Assembly: GCA_048262455.1 (NCBI GenBank)
Contig: JBLXFD010000001.1
Coordinates: 62,001 to 126,000 of the forward strand
From: Psychromarinibacter sp048262455
GTDB taxonomy: Bacteria; Pseudomonadota; Alphaproteobacteria; Rhodobacterales; Rhodobacteraceae
Direction: 5' to 3'
DNA: 64,000 bases
Below the pieces are notes generated by a model, which saw only the letters and a program-made list of their open reading frames with translations, was not told the origin of the DNA and ran no database searches. The position numbers and the translations under genes were made by a program. How positions within the stretch are numbered: position 1 is the stretch's first letter; each line of letters opens with the position of its first letter. This document shows positions 18,222 through 25,598 of this stretch, piece after piece.

Positions 18222-18298
18222 TCTGCCGGCCCCGCCAGGCGCCCCGGCCCTTTACCGCGCAGGTTGACCCTGCGCCCGTATGGGTCTAACCCAAGCCC

Positions 18299-18352
18299 CG
18301 TGGCGATTTGTACACCGGATTGCGGGCCACGTTAAACATACCGCTAAAGAGG
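18299..18352 (+). ncRNA. SAM-II riboswitch
   Basis: Matches the SAM-II (metA motif) consensus by eye. The P1 arms are CGTGG (18299-18303) and CCACG (18327-18331). The T-rich CGATTTG…ACCGGATTGC loop comes between them, then GTTAAAC, and a 3′ GCTAAAGAGG segment (18343-18352) that pseudoknots back to the loop. SAM-II is typical of alphaproteobacterial metA/metX/metZ leaders. A terminator and metZ follow directly, so S-adenosylmethionine is expected to switch metZ off. Confidence 0.9.
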
Positions 18353-18368
18353 TCGCGGACGGTCCCGG

Positions 18369-18400
18369 ACCCCCGACGCTCTCTGCGGTGGGGGTTTTTT
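18369..18400 (+). terminator. Attenuator terminator between SAM-II aptamer and metZ
   Basis: Stem ACCCCC/GGGGGT (18369-18374 with 18390-18395), an inner CGC/GCG stem, loop TCTCT, then a run of six T. It sits 17 bases after the aptamer and 25 bases before the metZ start. GGTCC at 18361-18365 can pair with GGACC at 18367-18371, a possible antiterminator. Transcription attenuation is the natural reading. Confidence 0.82.
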
Positions 18401-18424
18401 GTTGCGCGCAAGGAGGCGCTGACA

Positions 18425-19606
18425 ATGGCGAAGGACTGGAACACCCGCACGAAGCTCGTGCACGAAGGCATCCGCCGCAGCCAGTACGGCGAGGTGGCAG
18501 AGGCGATCTACCTGACCCAGGGCTTCGTCTACGACACCGCCGAACAGGCCGAGGCGCGCTTTGTCCAGGCCGGGGAGGACGAGTTCATCTATGCCCGCTA
18601 CGGCAACCCCACGGTGCGGATGTTCGAGGAACGCATCGCCGCGCTCGAGGGGGCCGAGGACGGCTTTGCCACCGCTTCCGGCATGGCGGCGGTCAACGCC
18701 GCGCTGATGTCGATGCTGAGGGCGGGCGACCACGTGGTCAGCGCCCGGGCGCTGTTCGGCTCCTGCCTCTACATCCTCGAGGAGGTCCTGACCCGCTTCG
18801 GCGTCGAGGTGACCTTCGTCGACGGCACCGACCTCGACGCCTGGAAGACCGCGATCCGCCCCGGCACCAAGGCGGTCTTCTTCGAGACCATGTCGAACCC
18901 CGCGCTCGAGATCGTCGACATCGAGGCGGTCTCGCGCCTCGCCCACGCGGCCGGGGCGCTGGTGGTGGCCGACAACGTCTTCGCCACCCCCATCTATTCC
19001 CGCGCGCTGGAACTGGGGGTCGACGTGGTGGTCTATTCCACCACCAAGCACGTGGACGGGCAGGGGCGCTGCCTCGGCGGCGTGGTGCTGGGCAGCCGCG
19101 AGTACATCCGCAAGACGCTGGAGCCCTACATCAAGCACACCGGCGGCGCGCTCTCGCCGTTCAACGCCTGGGTGATGCTGAAGGGGATGGAGACGCTGGA
19201 CCTGCGGGTGCGCGCCTCCACCGCCGCCGCCACCCGGATCGCCGAAGCGCTGGAAGGCCACGGCGCGCTGGCCCGGGTGATCTACCCGCACCTCGCCTCG
19301 CATCCTCAACACGAGCTGGCCCGGCGGCAGATGGAGGCCGGCGGCACCATGCTGGCGGTGGACGTGGCGGCGGGCAAGGACGCCGCCTTCCGGGTACTGA
19401 ACGCGCTGGAGATCTGGACCATCTCGAACAACCTCGGCGACGCGAAAAGCATCGTCACCCACCCCGCCACCACCACCCATCAGCGCCTGTCCGAAGACCA
19501 GCGCGCGGCGCTGGGCATCACCCCGGGCCTGATCCGCCTGAGCGTGGGGCTGGAGGACGCCGGCGACCTGCTGGCGGACCTGGAAACGGCGCTGGCGCAG
19601 GTATAG
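18425..19606 (+). CDS. metZ: O-succinylhomoserine sulfhydrylase
   Basis: 393-residue Cys/Met metabolism PLP enzyme that makes homocysteine from O-succinylhomoserine and sulfide. Motifs: YARYGNPT near residue 60, ATASGMAAVNAALMS, DNVFATPIYSRALELG, and VVYSTTKHVDGQGR with the PLP lysine; the chain ends at the usual length. AAGGAGG is 8 bases upstream of the ATG. Regulation by the SAM-II riboswitch and attenuator upstream strongly supports the methionine role. The upstream frame to 18308 overlaps the riboswitch and is rejected. Confidence 0.95.
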   Translation: MAKDWNTRTKLVHEGIRRSQYGEVAEAIYLTQGFVYDTAEQAEARFVQAGEDEFIYARYGNPTVRMFEERIAALEGAEDGFATASGMAAVNAALMSMLRAGDHVVSARALFGSCLYILEEVLTRFGVEVTFVDGTDLDAWKTAIRPGTKAVFFETMSNPALEIVDIEAVSRLAHAAGALVVADNVFATPIYSRALELGVDVVVYSTTKHVDGQGRCLGGVVLGSREYIRKTLEPYIKHTGGALSPFNAWVMLKGMETLDLRVRASTAAATRIAEALEGHGALARVIYPHLASHPQHELARRQMEAGGTMLAVDVAAGKDAAFRVLNALEIWTISNNLGDAKSIVTHPATTTHQRLSEDQRAALGITPGLIRLSVGLEDAGDLLADLETALAQV

Positions 19607-19638
19607 CCCGGGTCCCCGAACCCAACCGCACCACACCT

Positions 19639-20196
19639 CAGCCCGGGGCGACCAGCCCCGGGCCGCGCCCGACCCTTGGGGCGGGAGGGCGCATGGTCAG
19701 GACAACCGCGGTGTCAGCGTCACACGGTGCGGCACGATAAATCACAAGGCTCCACTGGCATCGCCCGCACCCTCCCAGGGTCGAACACGCCCCTCTGCGC
19801 CTTCACCAAACCTCCCCATACTGGCAGCCCGGGGCGACCAGCCCCGAGCCGCGCCCGACCCTCCCAACGGGAGGGCGCATGGTGAGCACATTCGCGGTGT
19901 CAGCGTCACGCGGTGCGGCACGATAAACCACAAGGCTCCCCCGCCATCGCCCGCGCCCTCCCAGGGTCGGACACGCCCCTCAGCGCCTTTGCCAATCCGC
20001 CCCAAACCGTCGCCCCGGGGCGACCAGCCCCGGGCCGCGCCCGACCCTCCCGAAGGGAGGGCGCATGGTCAGGACATCCGCGGTGCCAGCGTCACACGGC
20101 GCGGCACGATTAACCACAAGGCTCCCCCGCAGCACCAACGCCCTCCCAGGGTCGCCCGCGCCCCTCATCGCACAGGCAACCCCCGACACCCCCCAT
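19639..20196. repeat. Tandem repeat array 1: three 186-bp units
   Basis: Units at 19639-19824, 19825-20010 and 20011-20196, with a period of exactly 186 bp confirmed at two internal markers (start of CCCGGGGC and the GATAAA/GATTAA core). Each unit has an inverted repeat CCCGGGGC-GACCA-GCCCCGGG and a second GCGCCC…GGGCGC hairpin (best in unit 3, CCCTCCC-GAA-GGGAGGG). A CACACGG…GCACGATAAACCAC core and a GCGCCCTCCCAGGGTCG segment follow. It fills the 645-bp gap between metZ and folE2. Short open frames on both strands are not convincing genes. It is homologous to the arrays at 25046 and 63272. Confidence 0.9.
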
Positions 20197-20251
20197 TTGA
20201 ATCCCGCGCCCCGTATCGCTATCTCTACTCCCGTACCAGGGAGACAGCGCC

Positions 20252-21352
20252 ATGAACCTCCGCACCAGGATACCCGGCCCGGACCGAGACGCCGCCGAAC
20301 AGGCGCTGGCGGTGCTGCGCGCCTGGGCCGAGCGGACCGCGCCGGACGAGGTGGCGGCGCTGGACCCGGCGCTCACCCGCCTGCTGGCCGAACCGGGGCT
20401 GCCCAATGCCTACCCGGCCCTCGCCCGCGCCTATCCAGAGGAATTCCAGGCCGACGAGGCTTACCGCGCCACGCTGCCCGACCTGCAGAACGGGCCCGAA
20501 AGCCTGATCCGCGGCGCGCGCCGGGCGATCCAGCACGTGGGCATCTCGAACTTCCGCCTGCCGATCCGCTACCACACCCGGGACGGCGCCGACCTGGCGT
20601 TGGAGACCTCGGTCACCGGCACCGTCAGCCTGGAGGCAGAGAAGAAGGGCATCAACATGTCCCGCATCATGCGCAGCTTCTACCGCCACGCGGGCGAGAC
20701 CTTCAGCTTCGAGGTGATCGAGCGGGCGCTGGCCGACTACAAATCCGACCTCGGCAGCTTCGACGCCCGTATCATGATGCGCTTCCGCTTTCCCATGCGT
20801 GTGGGCAGCCTGCGCTCGGGGCTGGAGGGCTACCAGTACTACGACATCGCGCTGGAACTGGTGGAACAGGACGGCCGCCAGCGCCGCATCCTGCACCTCG
20901 ACTACGTCTATTCCTCGACCTGCCCCTGCTCGCTGGAGCTGTCCGAACACGCCCGGGCCGGGCGCGGCCAGCTGGCGACCCCGCATTCCCAGCGCTCGGT
21001 GGCGCGGATCTCGGTGGAGATGACCGAGGACGGCCACTGCCTGTGGTTCGAGGACCTGATAGAACTGTGCCGCGCCGCGGTGCCCACCGAGACCCAGGTC
21101 ATGGTAAAGCGCGAGGACGAACAGGCCTTCGCCGAACTCAACGCCGCCAATCCGATCTTCGTCGAGGACGCGGCGCGGCTGTTCAGCGACCAGCTGCTGC
21201 GCGACGCCCGCATCGGCGACTTCCGCGTCATCGCCAGCCACCAGGAAAGCCTGCACAGCCACGACGCCGTCAGCGTGCTGACCGAGGGAGAGACCTTCAC
21301 CTCCGGCTCGCTCGACCCGCGGCTGTTCGAATCGCTCTACCACACCGGCTGA
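20252..21352 (+). CDS. folE2: GTP cyclohydrolase FolE2 (type IB)
   Basis: 366-residue GTP cyclohydrolase IB, first step of tetrahydrofolate (or queuosine precursor) synthesis, making dihydroneopterin triphosphate. Clear FolE2 blocks: QHVGISNFRLPIRYH near residue 95, KGINMSRIMRSF, SSTCPCSLELSEHAR with the conserved Cys metal ligand, and GQLATPHSQRSVARISVE. FolE2 works with metals other than zinc and often replaces FolE under zinc limitation. AGGGAGAC precedes the ATG by about 8 bases. The gene stands alone downstream of repeat array 1. Confidence 0.95.
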   Translation: MNLRTRIPGPDRDAAEQALAVLRAWAERTAPDEVAALDPALTRLLAEPGLPNAYPALARAYPEEFQADEAYRATLPDLQNGPESLIRGARRAIQHVGISNFRLPIRYHTRDGADLALETSVTGTVSLEAEKKGINMSRIMRSFYRHAGETFSFEVIERALADYKSDLGSFDARIMMRFRFPMRVGSLRSGLEGYQYYDIALELVEQDGRQRRILHLDYVYSSTCPCSLELSEHARAGRGQLATPHSQRSVARISVEMTEDGHCLWFEDLIELCRAAVPTETQVMVKREDEQAFAELNAANPIFVEDAARLFSDQLLRDARIGDFRVIASHQESLHSHDAVSVLTEGETFTSGSLDPRLFESLYHTG

Positions 21353-21363
21353 GCCCCGCTTCC

Positions 21364-21417
21364 AGTTTCTTCCGGTTCAAAATATCCCCGGGGGTCCGGG
21401 GGGCGGCGCCCCCCGCC
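21364..21417 (+). repeat. REP-like dispersed repeat, copy B
   Basis: AGTTTCTTCCGGTTCAAAATATCCCCGGGGG followed by a GGGGGGCGGCGCCCCCC hairpin, directly after the folE2 stop. It has the same layout as copies at 18164 and 36119: pyrimidine-rich TTCTTC, an A/T core, CCCCGGGG, then a stem. Confidence 0.6.
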
Positions 21418-21479
21418 GCGCGCCGTTCCGGCGGCGTGCGGCCGCAGAACCCGCTGGCCCTGACCCCGCCGGGGCGGCT

Positions 21480-22166
21480 ATGACCGGGGCCATGGATACC
21501 GCCGCGCTCGTCACCGCCTTCGTCACCCTTTTCGTGGTCATCGACCCGGTCGGCCTCAGCCCGCTGTTCGTGGCGCTGACCCAGGGCATGACCCCCGCCC
21601 GCCGCCGCGCCATCGCGCTGCGGGCCTGCGTGGTGGCGGTGGTGCTGCTGACGGTCTTCGGCCTGTTCGGCGAGGCGCTGCTGGACTTCGTCGGCATCTC
21701 CATGCCCGCCTTCCGCATCGCCGGGGGCATCCTGCTGTTCCTCACCGCCCTCGACATGCTGTTCGACCGCCGCACCAAGCGCCGCGAGGGCCACGCGCAG
21801 GAGCAGGAGGACGACCCCGGCGACGATCCCTCCGTCTTCCCGCTGGCGGTGCCGCTGATTGCCGGGCCCGGCGCCATGGCGACGATGATCCTGCTGGTGG
21901 GGCAGGACCAGTCCGACTGGGCCTGGCTGGGGGCGGTGCACCTTGTCATGATGGCGGTGGTGGCGATCAACATGCTGCTGTTCCTCTCGGCAGGGCTGAT
22001 GGAGCGGGCGCTGGGGCCCACCGGCATCAACGTCACCACCCGGCTGCTGGGCATGCTGCTGGCGGCGCTGAGCGTGCAGTTCGTGCTGGACGGGCTGGCG
22101 GGCTCGGGGGTGCTGGGCGGGCTGGCGCCGGCGGCGGCGGACCCTGCGGGCATCGCCACCCGCTGA
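21480..22166 (+). CDS. MarC family integral membrane protein
   Basis: 228 residues with six predicted membrane spans. FVVIDPVGLSPLFVALTQGM in the first span/loop is the family hallmark, and FPLAVPLIAGPGAMATMILL is the second half's equivalent loop. Spans lie near 8-28, 45-65, 72-92, 122-145, 150-172 and 185-205. MarC/YchE proteins sit in the inner membrane and their function is not settled. Start is ATG 21480 or, equally possible, ATG 21492. Confidence 0.9.
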   Translation: MTGAMDTAALVTAFVTLFVVIDPVGLSPLFVALTQGMTPARRRAIALRACVVAVVLLTVFGLFGEALLDFVGISMPAFRIAGGILLFLTALDMLFDRRTKRREGHAQEQEDDPGDDPSVFPLAVPLIAGPGAMATMILLVGQDQSDWAWLGAVHLVMMAVVAINMLLFLSAGLMERALGPTGINVTTRLLGMLLAALSVQFVLDGLAGSGVLGGLAPAAADPAGIATR

Positions 22167-22210
22167 CATCGGCGCCCACAGTCCCTATGTAGGCCACGAA
22201 AGGGCGCTTC

Positions 22211-22792
22211 ATGGATTCCCACGATACCGGACGGCTGGTCTACCTGGTGCTGCTGGGCTGCGCCGTGGGCGGCTATTTCCTGGTCGCCAACCGCCGCAAC
22301 ATCGGCCAGATGCTGCGCCACGGCGCGCTCTGGGGGCTGATCTTCCTCGGGGTGGTGGCGGCAGCGGGCCTGTGGTCGGACATCAGCCGCGACGTGGCGC
22401 CGCGCCAGTCGGTCTTCGAGGAGGAGGGCCGTATCGAGGTGCCCCGCGCCCACGACGGCCACTACTACCTGACCGCGCTGCTGGACGGAAAGCCGGTGAT
22501 CTTCGTGATCGACACCGGCGCCACCGACATCGTGCTCAGCCGCGCCGACGCGCGCACCGTGGGGATCGACGTGGACAACCTGATGTACACCGGCCGCGCC
22601 GGCACCGCGAACGGGATGGTGAAGACCGCCCGCACCACCGTCGACCGGCTGGAGATCGGGCCGATCTACGACGACGACGTGCCGGTCTGGGTCAATGCGG
22701 GCGAGATGAACACCTCGCTTCTGGGCATGGCCTACCTGCAGCGTTACCGGCGGCTGGAGATTTCCGGCGGCACCCTGATCCTCGAGCGTTGA
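22211..22792 (+). CDS. Membrane-anchored clan AA (retropepsin-like) aspartic protease
   Basis: 193 residues of the TIGR02281 type. Two N-terminal hydrophobic segments (about 10-30 and 38-60) lead to a soluble domain with the aspartic-protease flap region HYYLTALLDGKP and active site VIDTGATDIVLS (Asp in DTG, near residue 101). A single lobe means it must dimerise, as retropepsins do. Catalytic domain probably periplasmic. Targets unknown. Three bases separate its stop from the next gene. Confidence 0.88.
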   Translation: MDSHDTGRLVYLVLLGCAVGGYFLVANRRNIGQMLRHGALWGLIFLGVVAAAGLWSDISRDVAPRQSVFEEEGRIEVPRAHDGHYYLTALLDGKPVIFVIDTGATDIVLSRADARTVGIDVDNLMYTGRAGTANGMVKTARTTVDRLEIGPIYDDDVPVWVNAGEMNTSLLGMAYLQRYRRLEISGGTLILER

Positions 22793-22794
22793 GC

Positions 22795-23463
22795 ATGCCG
22801 GAACCCCATCCGGCCCGTGCCTCGGCCTGGCGGCGCAACCTGCTGCGGCTGGCGCTGATCGTGGCGGTGGGGGCGGCGACATGGTGGATGTCGGACTACC
22901 TCGCGATGGAGGCCGAGGAACTGCAGCCGGGCGCGCTGGCCATGCGGCGCGGGATGCTGGCGCTGGTGCTGGCCAGCTACGCGCTGCTGATCGCGCTGCC
23001 CTTCGTGCCGGCGGTGGAGATCGGGCTGACCATGATCGCCATGGGCGGGCCGGACCTTGCGCCCTTCGTCTACGCGGCCACCGTGGCGGGGCTTGTCACG
23101 GCCTTCCTGATGGGCCTCTGGCTGCCGCTGCCGGCGCTGTGCCGGCTGCTGGAGGACCTGCGCCTGCACCGGCTGAGCGCGCAACTCAAGGCAATCGCGC
23201 CGCTGGGGCCGGAGGCGCGGGTGGCGGCGCTGCGGGCGCGGCTGCCGCGCTGGCTGTCGCCGCTGGCGGGCAGCGGGCGCTACCTGCTGCTGGCGCTGCT
23301 GGTGAACCTGCCGGGCAGCACGCTGATCGGCGGCGGCGGCGGGATCTGCCTGATGGCCGGGCTCAGCGGCCTGTTCCGGCCCTTTCCGACGCTCGTGGTG
23401 CTGGCGCTGGCGGTGATGCCGCTGCCTCTGGGGATCTGGCTGTGGTGGCCGGGGCTGGGTTAA
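22795..23463 (+). CDS. Hypothetical multi-span membrane protein
   Basis: 222 residues, not assigned to a family with confidence. Hydrophobic spans lie near 16-32, 52-72, 76-110, 165-185 and 195-218, and there is a glycine-rich LIGGGGGICLMAGLSGLF segment before the last span, which recalls SNARE-associated/DedA-like membrane proteins. The start codon is 2 bases after the protease stop. Its stop codon overlaps the convergent trkH stop by 4 bases. Confidence 0.75.
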   Translation: MPEPHPARASAWRRNLLRLALIVAVGAATWWMSDYLAMEAEELQPGALAMRRGMLALVLASYALLIALPFVPAVEIGLTMIAMGGPDLAPFVYAATVAGLVTAFLMGLWLPLPALCRLLEDLRLHRLSAQLKAIAPLGPEARVAALRARLPRWLSPLAGSGRYLLLALLVNLPGSTLIGGGGGICLMAGLSGLFRPFPTLVVLALAVMPLPLGIWLWWPGLG

Positions 23464-24908
23464 AGCCGCCAGAACCGGGTGGTGAGGATCACCAGCACCG
23501 CCATGATCTCCAGCCGCCCGATCAGCATGGCGATCGACAGGATCCACTTGGCGCTGTCCGACAGCCCCGCGAAGTTACCGGCGGGGCCGATCTGCGGGCC
23601 AAGCCCCGGCCCGATGTTGGCCAGCGCCGCCGCCGCGCCCGAGACCGAGGTGATCGTGTCCAGCCCGGTCAGCGCCAGCAGCACCGCGATCACCCCCATC
23701 AGCACCACGAAGATCATGAAGAAGGACATGACCGAGTCCAGCACGTCCTGGCCCACCGGCCGCCCCTCGTAGCGCGGGGTGAAGATGCCGTGGGGCGAGT
23801 GAATCTTGCCGATCTGCGCCCGGATCGAGGCGAACAGCAGCTGGTAGCGGAACACCTTGATCGAGCAGGTGGTCGACCCCGCGCAGCCGCCGATCAGCCC
23901 GATGAAGAAGAAGGTGACCACCGGGAAGGCGCCCCAGGTCTGGTAGTCGGTGCTGGAATAGCCGGTGCCGGTGATGATCGAGGTGACGTTGAACAGCCCC
24001 TCGCGGAAGGACTCTGCCAGCGGGTCGCCGCTGGACATCACCCGGAACAGCGTCATCACCGTCACCAGGATCACGATGATCCACAGGTAGGTGCGGATCT
24101 GGGTGTCGCGCAGGATCGGCCGGGCGGTGCCGGCGACGATCTGCACGTAGCGCACGAAGGGCAGGCTGGCGAGGATCATGAAGACCGCCGCCACGTATTC
24201 CGCCGGTCCCTGGAATTCCGCGAAGGAGATATCGTAGGTGGAAAACCCCCCCGTCGAGATGGTGGTAAGCGCGTGGTTCAGCGCCTCGAAGACCTCCATC
24301 CCCGCGGCGCTGTAGGCCATGACGTTGGCCACGGTCAGCACCAGGTAGATCACCGAGATCCGGCTGGCGATCTGCGCCGCCCGGGGCAGCACCTTGCCGC
24401 CGGTGTCGAAGGCCTCGGAGCGGAAGATCTGCATGCCGCCGACCCGCAGCTCCGGCAGGAAGACCATCGCCACGACGATGATGCCGATACCGCCGAACCA
24501 CTGCATCATCGAGCGCCACAGCCGGGTGCCCTCGGGCAGGAACTCCAGCCCGGTGAAGACGGTGGCCCCGGTGGTGGTCATGCCCGACATCGCCTCGAAG
24601 AAGGCGTCGGTCAGCGTGGCGCCGGGCTGGCCGATCATGAAGGGCAGGGCGCCGAAGACCGGCAGCACCAGCCAGACCCCGGTGGTCAGCAGGAAGGTCT
24701 GCTGGATCGTCAGCCGCTCGCGCACCCCGTTGGCGCAGGCCAGCGCCAGCAGCGTGCCGCAGGCGGCGGTGAGGATGCCGGTTTCCAGGAAGATCGGCCA
24801 GTTGCCGTTGCGGTAGTAGATATCCACGAGCATCGGCAGCAGCATGGTGCCCCCGAGGCAGGCGACAAGCAGGCCGGTGACATATCCCACGGGGCGCAGA
24901 TCGAACAT
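23460..24908 (-). CDS. trkH: TrkH family potassium uptake protein
   Basis: 482-residue K+ transporter membrane subunit. The four pseudo-repeated M-P-M units show selectivity-filter glycines in TTTGATVF, STGGFSTYD, GTGYSSTDY and ANIGPGLGPQ, and the GGCAGSTTCSIKVFR loop lies before the last unit. It needs the cytoplasmic NAD-binding TrkA, which is not in this window. Ten or so spans, length normal. It starts at ATG 24908, just left of repeat array 3. Confidence 0.95.
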   Translation of the reverse strand: MFDLRPVGYVTGLLVACLGGTMLLPMLVDIYYRNGNWPIFLETGILTAACGTLLALACANGVRERLTIQQTFLLTTGVWLVLPVFGALPFMIGQPGATLTDAFFEAMSGMTTTGATVFTGLEFLPEGTRLWRSMMQWFGGIGIIVVAMVFLPELRVGGMQIFRSEAFDTGGKVLPRAAQIASRISVIYLVLTVANVMAYSAAGMEVFEALNHALTTISTGGFSTYDISFAEFQGPAEYVAAVFMILASLPFVRYVQIVAGTARPILRDTQIRTYLWIIVILVTVMTLFRVMSSGDPLAESFREGLFNVTSIITGTGYSSTDYQTWGAFPVVTFFFIGLIGGCAGSTTCSIKVFRYQLLFASIRAQIGKIHSPHGIFTPRYEGRPVGQDVLDSVMSFFMIFVVLMGVIAVLLALTGLDTITSVSGAAAALANIGPGLGPQIGPAGNFAGLSDSAKWILSIAMLIGRLEIMAVLVILTTRFWRL

Positions 24909-25045
24909 GAGGGGCAGGCTTGGCCCCGGCGCCCGGGGGTGTCAAGCCGGCCGCGCCTTGCCCCGCGCGCGGGGCGGCGGGGGTGGCGCGTTTGCCAGAC
25001 TTTGGTGGGGGGCGGGTCCTGCATCGCCTGGAGTAAGGCGCTGAC

Positions 25046-25570
25046 CAGCCCCCGAACAAGCCGTAGGCGCGGGGGCGAGCGCCTGCCCGTTCCGGCGGGC
25101 TGGCGCTTTGGAGTTGCAGGGCAAAGCTCATTTTACGCGCGGATGTGGCGGGGATAAAGCGCCTTCGCCGGGGGTAGGCGGCGCCACCCCACGGGCAGGC
25201 TGGTGTTGCGCCTTGGCGGGGTGAACCCCGCCCTACACCTCGTTCGAACGAGGCACTGGTCAGCCCCCGAACAAGCCGAAGGCGCGGGGGCGAGCGCCTG
25301 CCCGTTCCGGCGGGCTGGCGCTGTGTCATCCTCGTGCAGGGCTCATTCTGTGTGCGGATTTGGCTGGGATAAAGCGCCTATGCCGGAGGGCAGCAGCGCC
25401 ACCCCACGGGCAGGCTGGCGTTGCGCCAGAGGCGGGGTGAACCCCGCCCTACGTCTGCACACGATCGAAGCGCTGATGCGCCCCGGACAAGCCGGAGGCG
25501 CGGGGCGAGCGCCTGCCCGTTCGGGCGGGCTGGTGTTGCGCCTTGGCGGGGTGAACCCCGCCCTACGCGG
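25046..25570. repeat. Tandem repeat array 3: two full units of about 215 bp plus a deleted unit
   Basis: Units begin at 25046, 25261 and 25477 (periods 215 and 216). Each holds CCCCGAACAAGCC, an inverted repeat AGCGCC…GGCGCT around CCCG…CGGG, a GGATAAAGCGCC core, GCGCCACCCCACGGGC, and a GGCGGGGTGAACCCCGCC palindrome followed by CTAC. Unit 3 lacks the middle, as if recombination joined two GGGCTGG(C/T)G sites. Unit 1 ends with a 16-bp perfect palindrome, CCTCGTTCGAACGAGG (25238-25253). The 690-bp gap between trkH and the ABC-F gene contains no gene I can support; 24909-25045 is plain GC-rich DNA. Confidence 0.87.
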
Positions 25571-25598
25571 TGGGCGGACAAGTCGCGGCCACGCCCCG

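Noticed and set aside
19639..20196. CRISPR array
   Set aside because: Units are 186 bp with no short repeat/unique spacer pattern, and no cas genes are present.
19676..20255. Small proteins encoded by repeat array 1 on either strand
   Set aside because: Frames are short and overlap on both strands, none has a convincing ribosome site, and composition follows the repeat.
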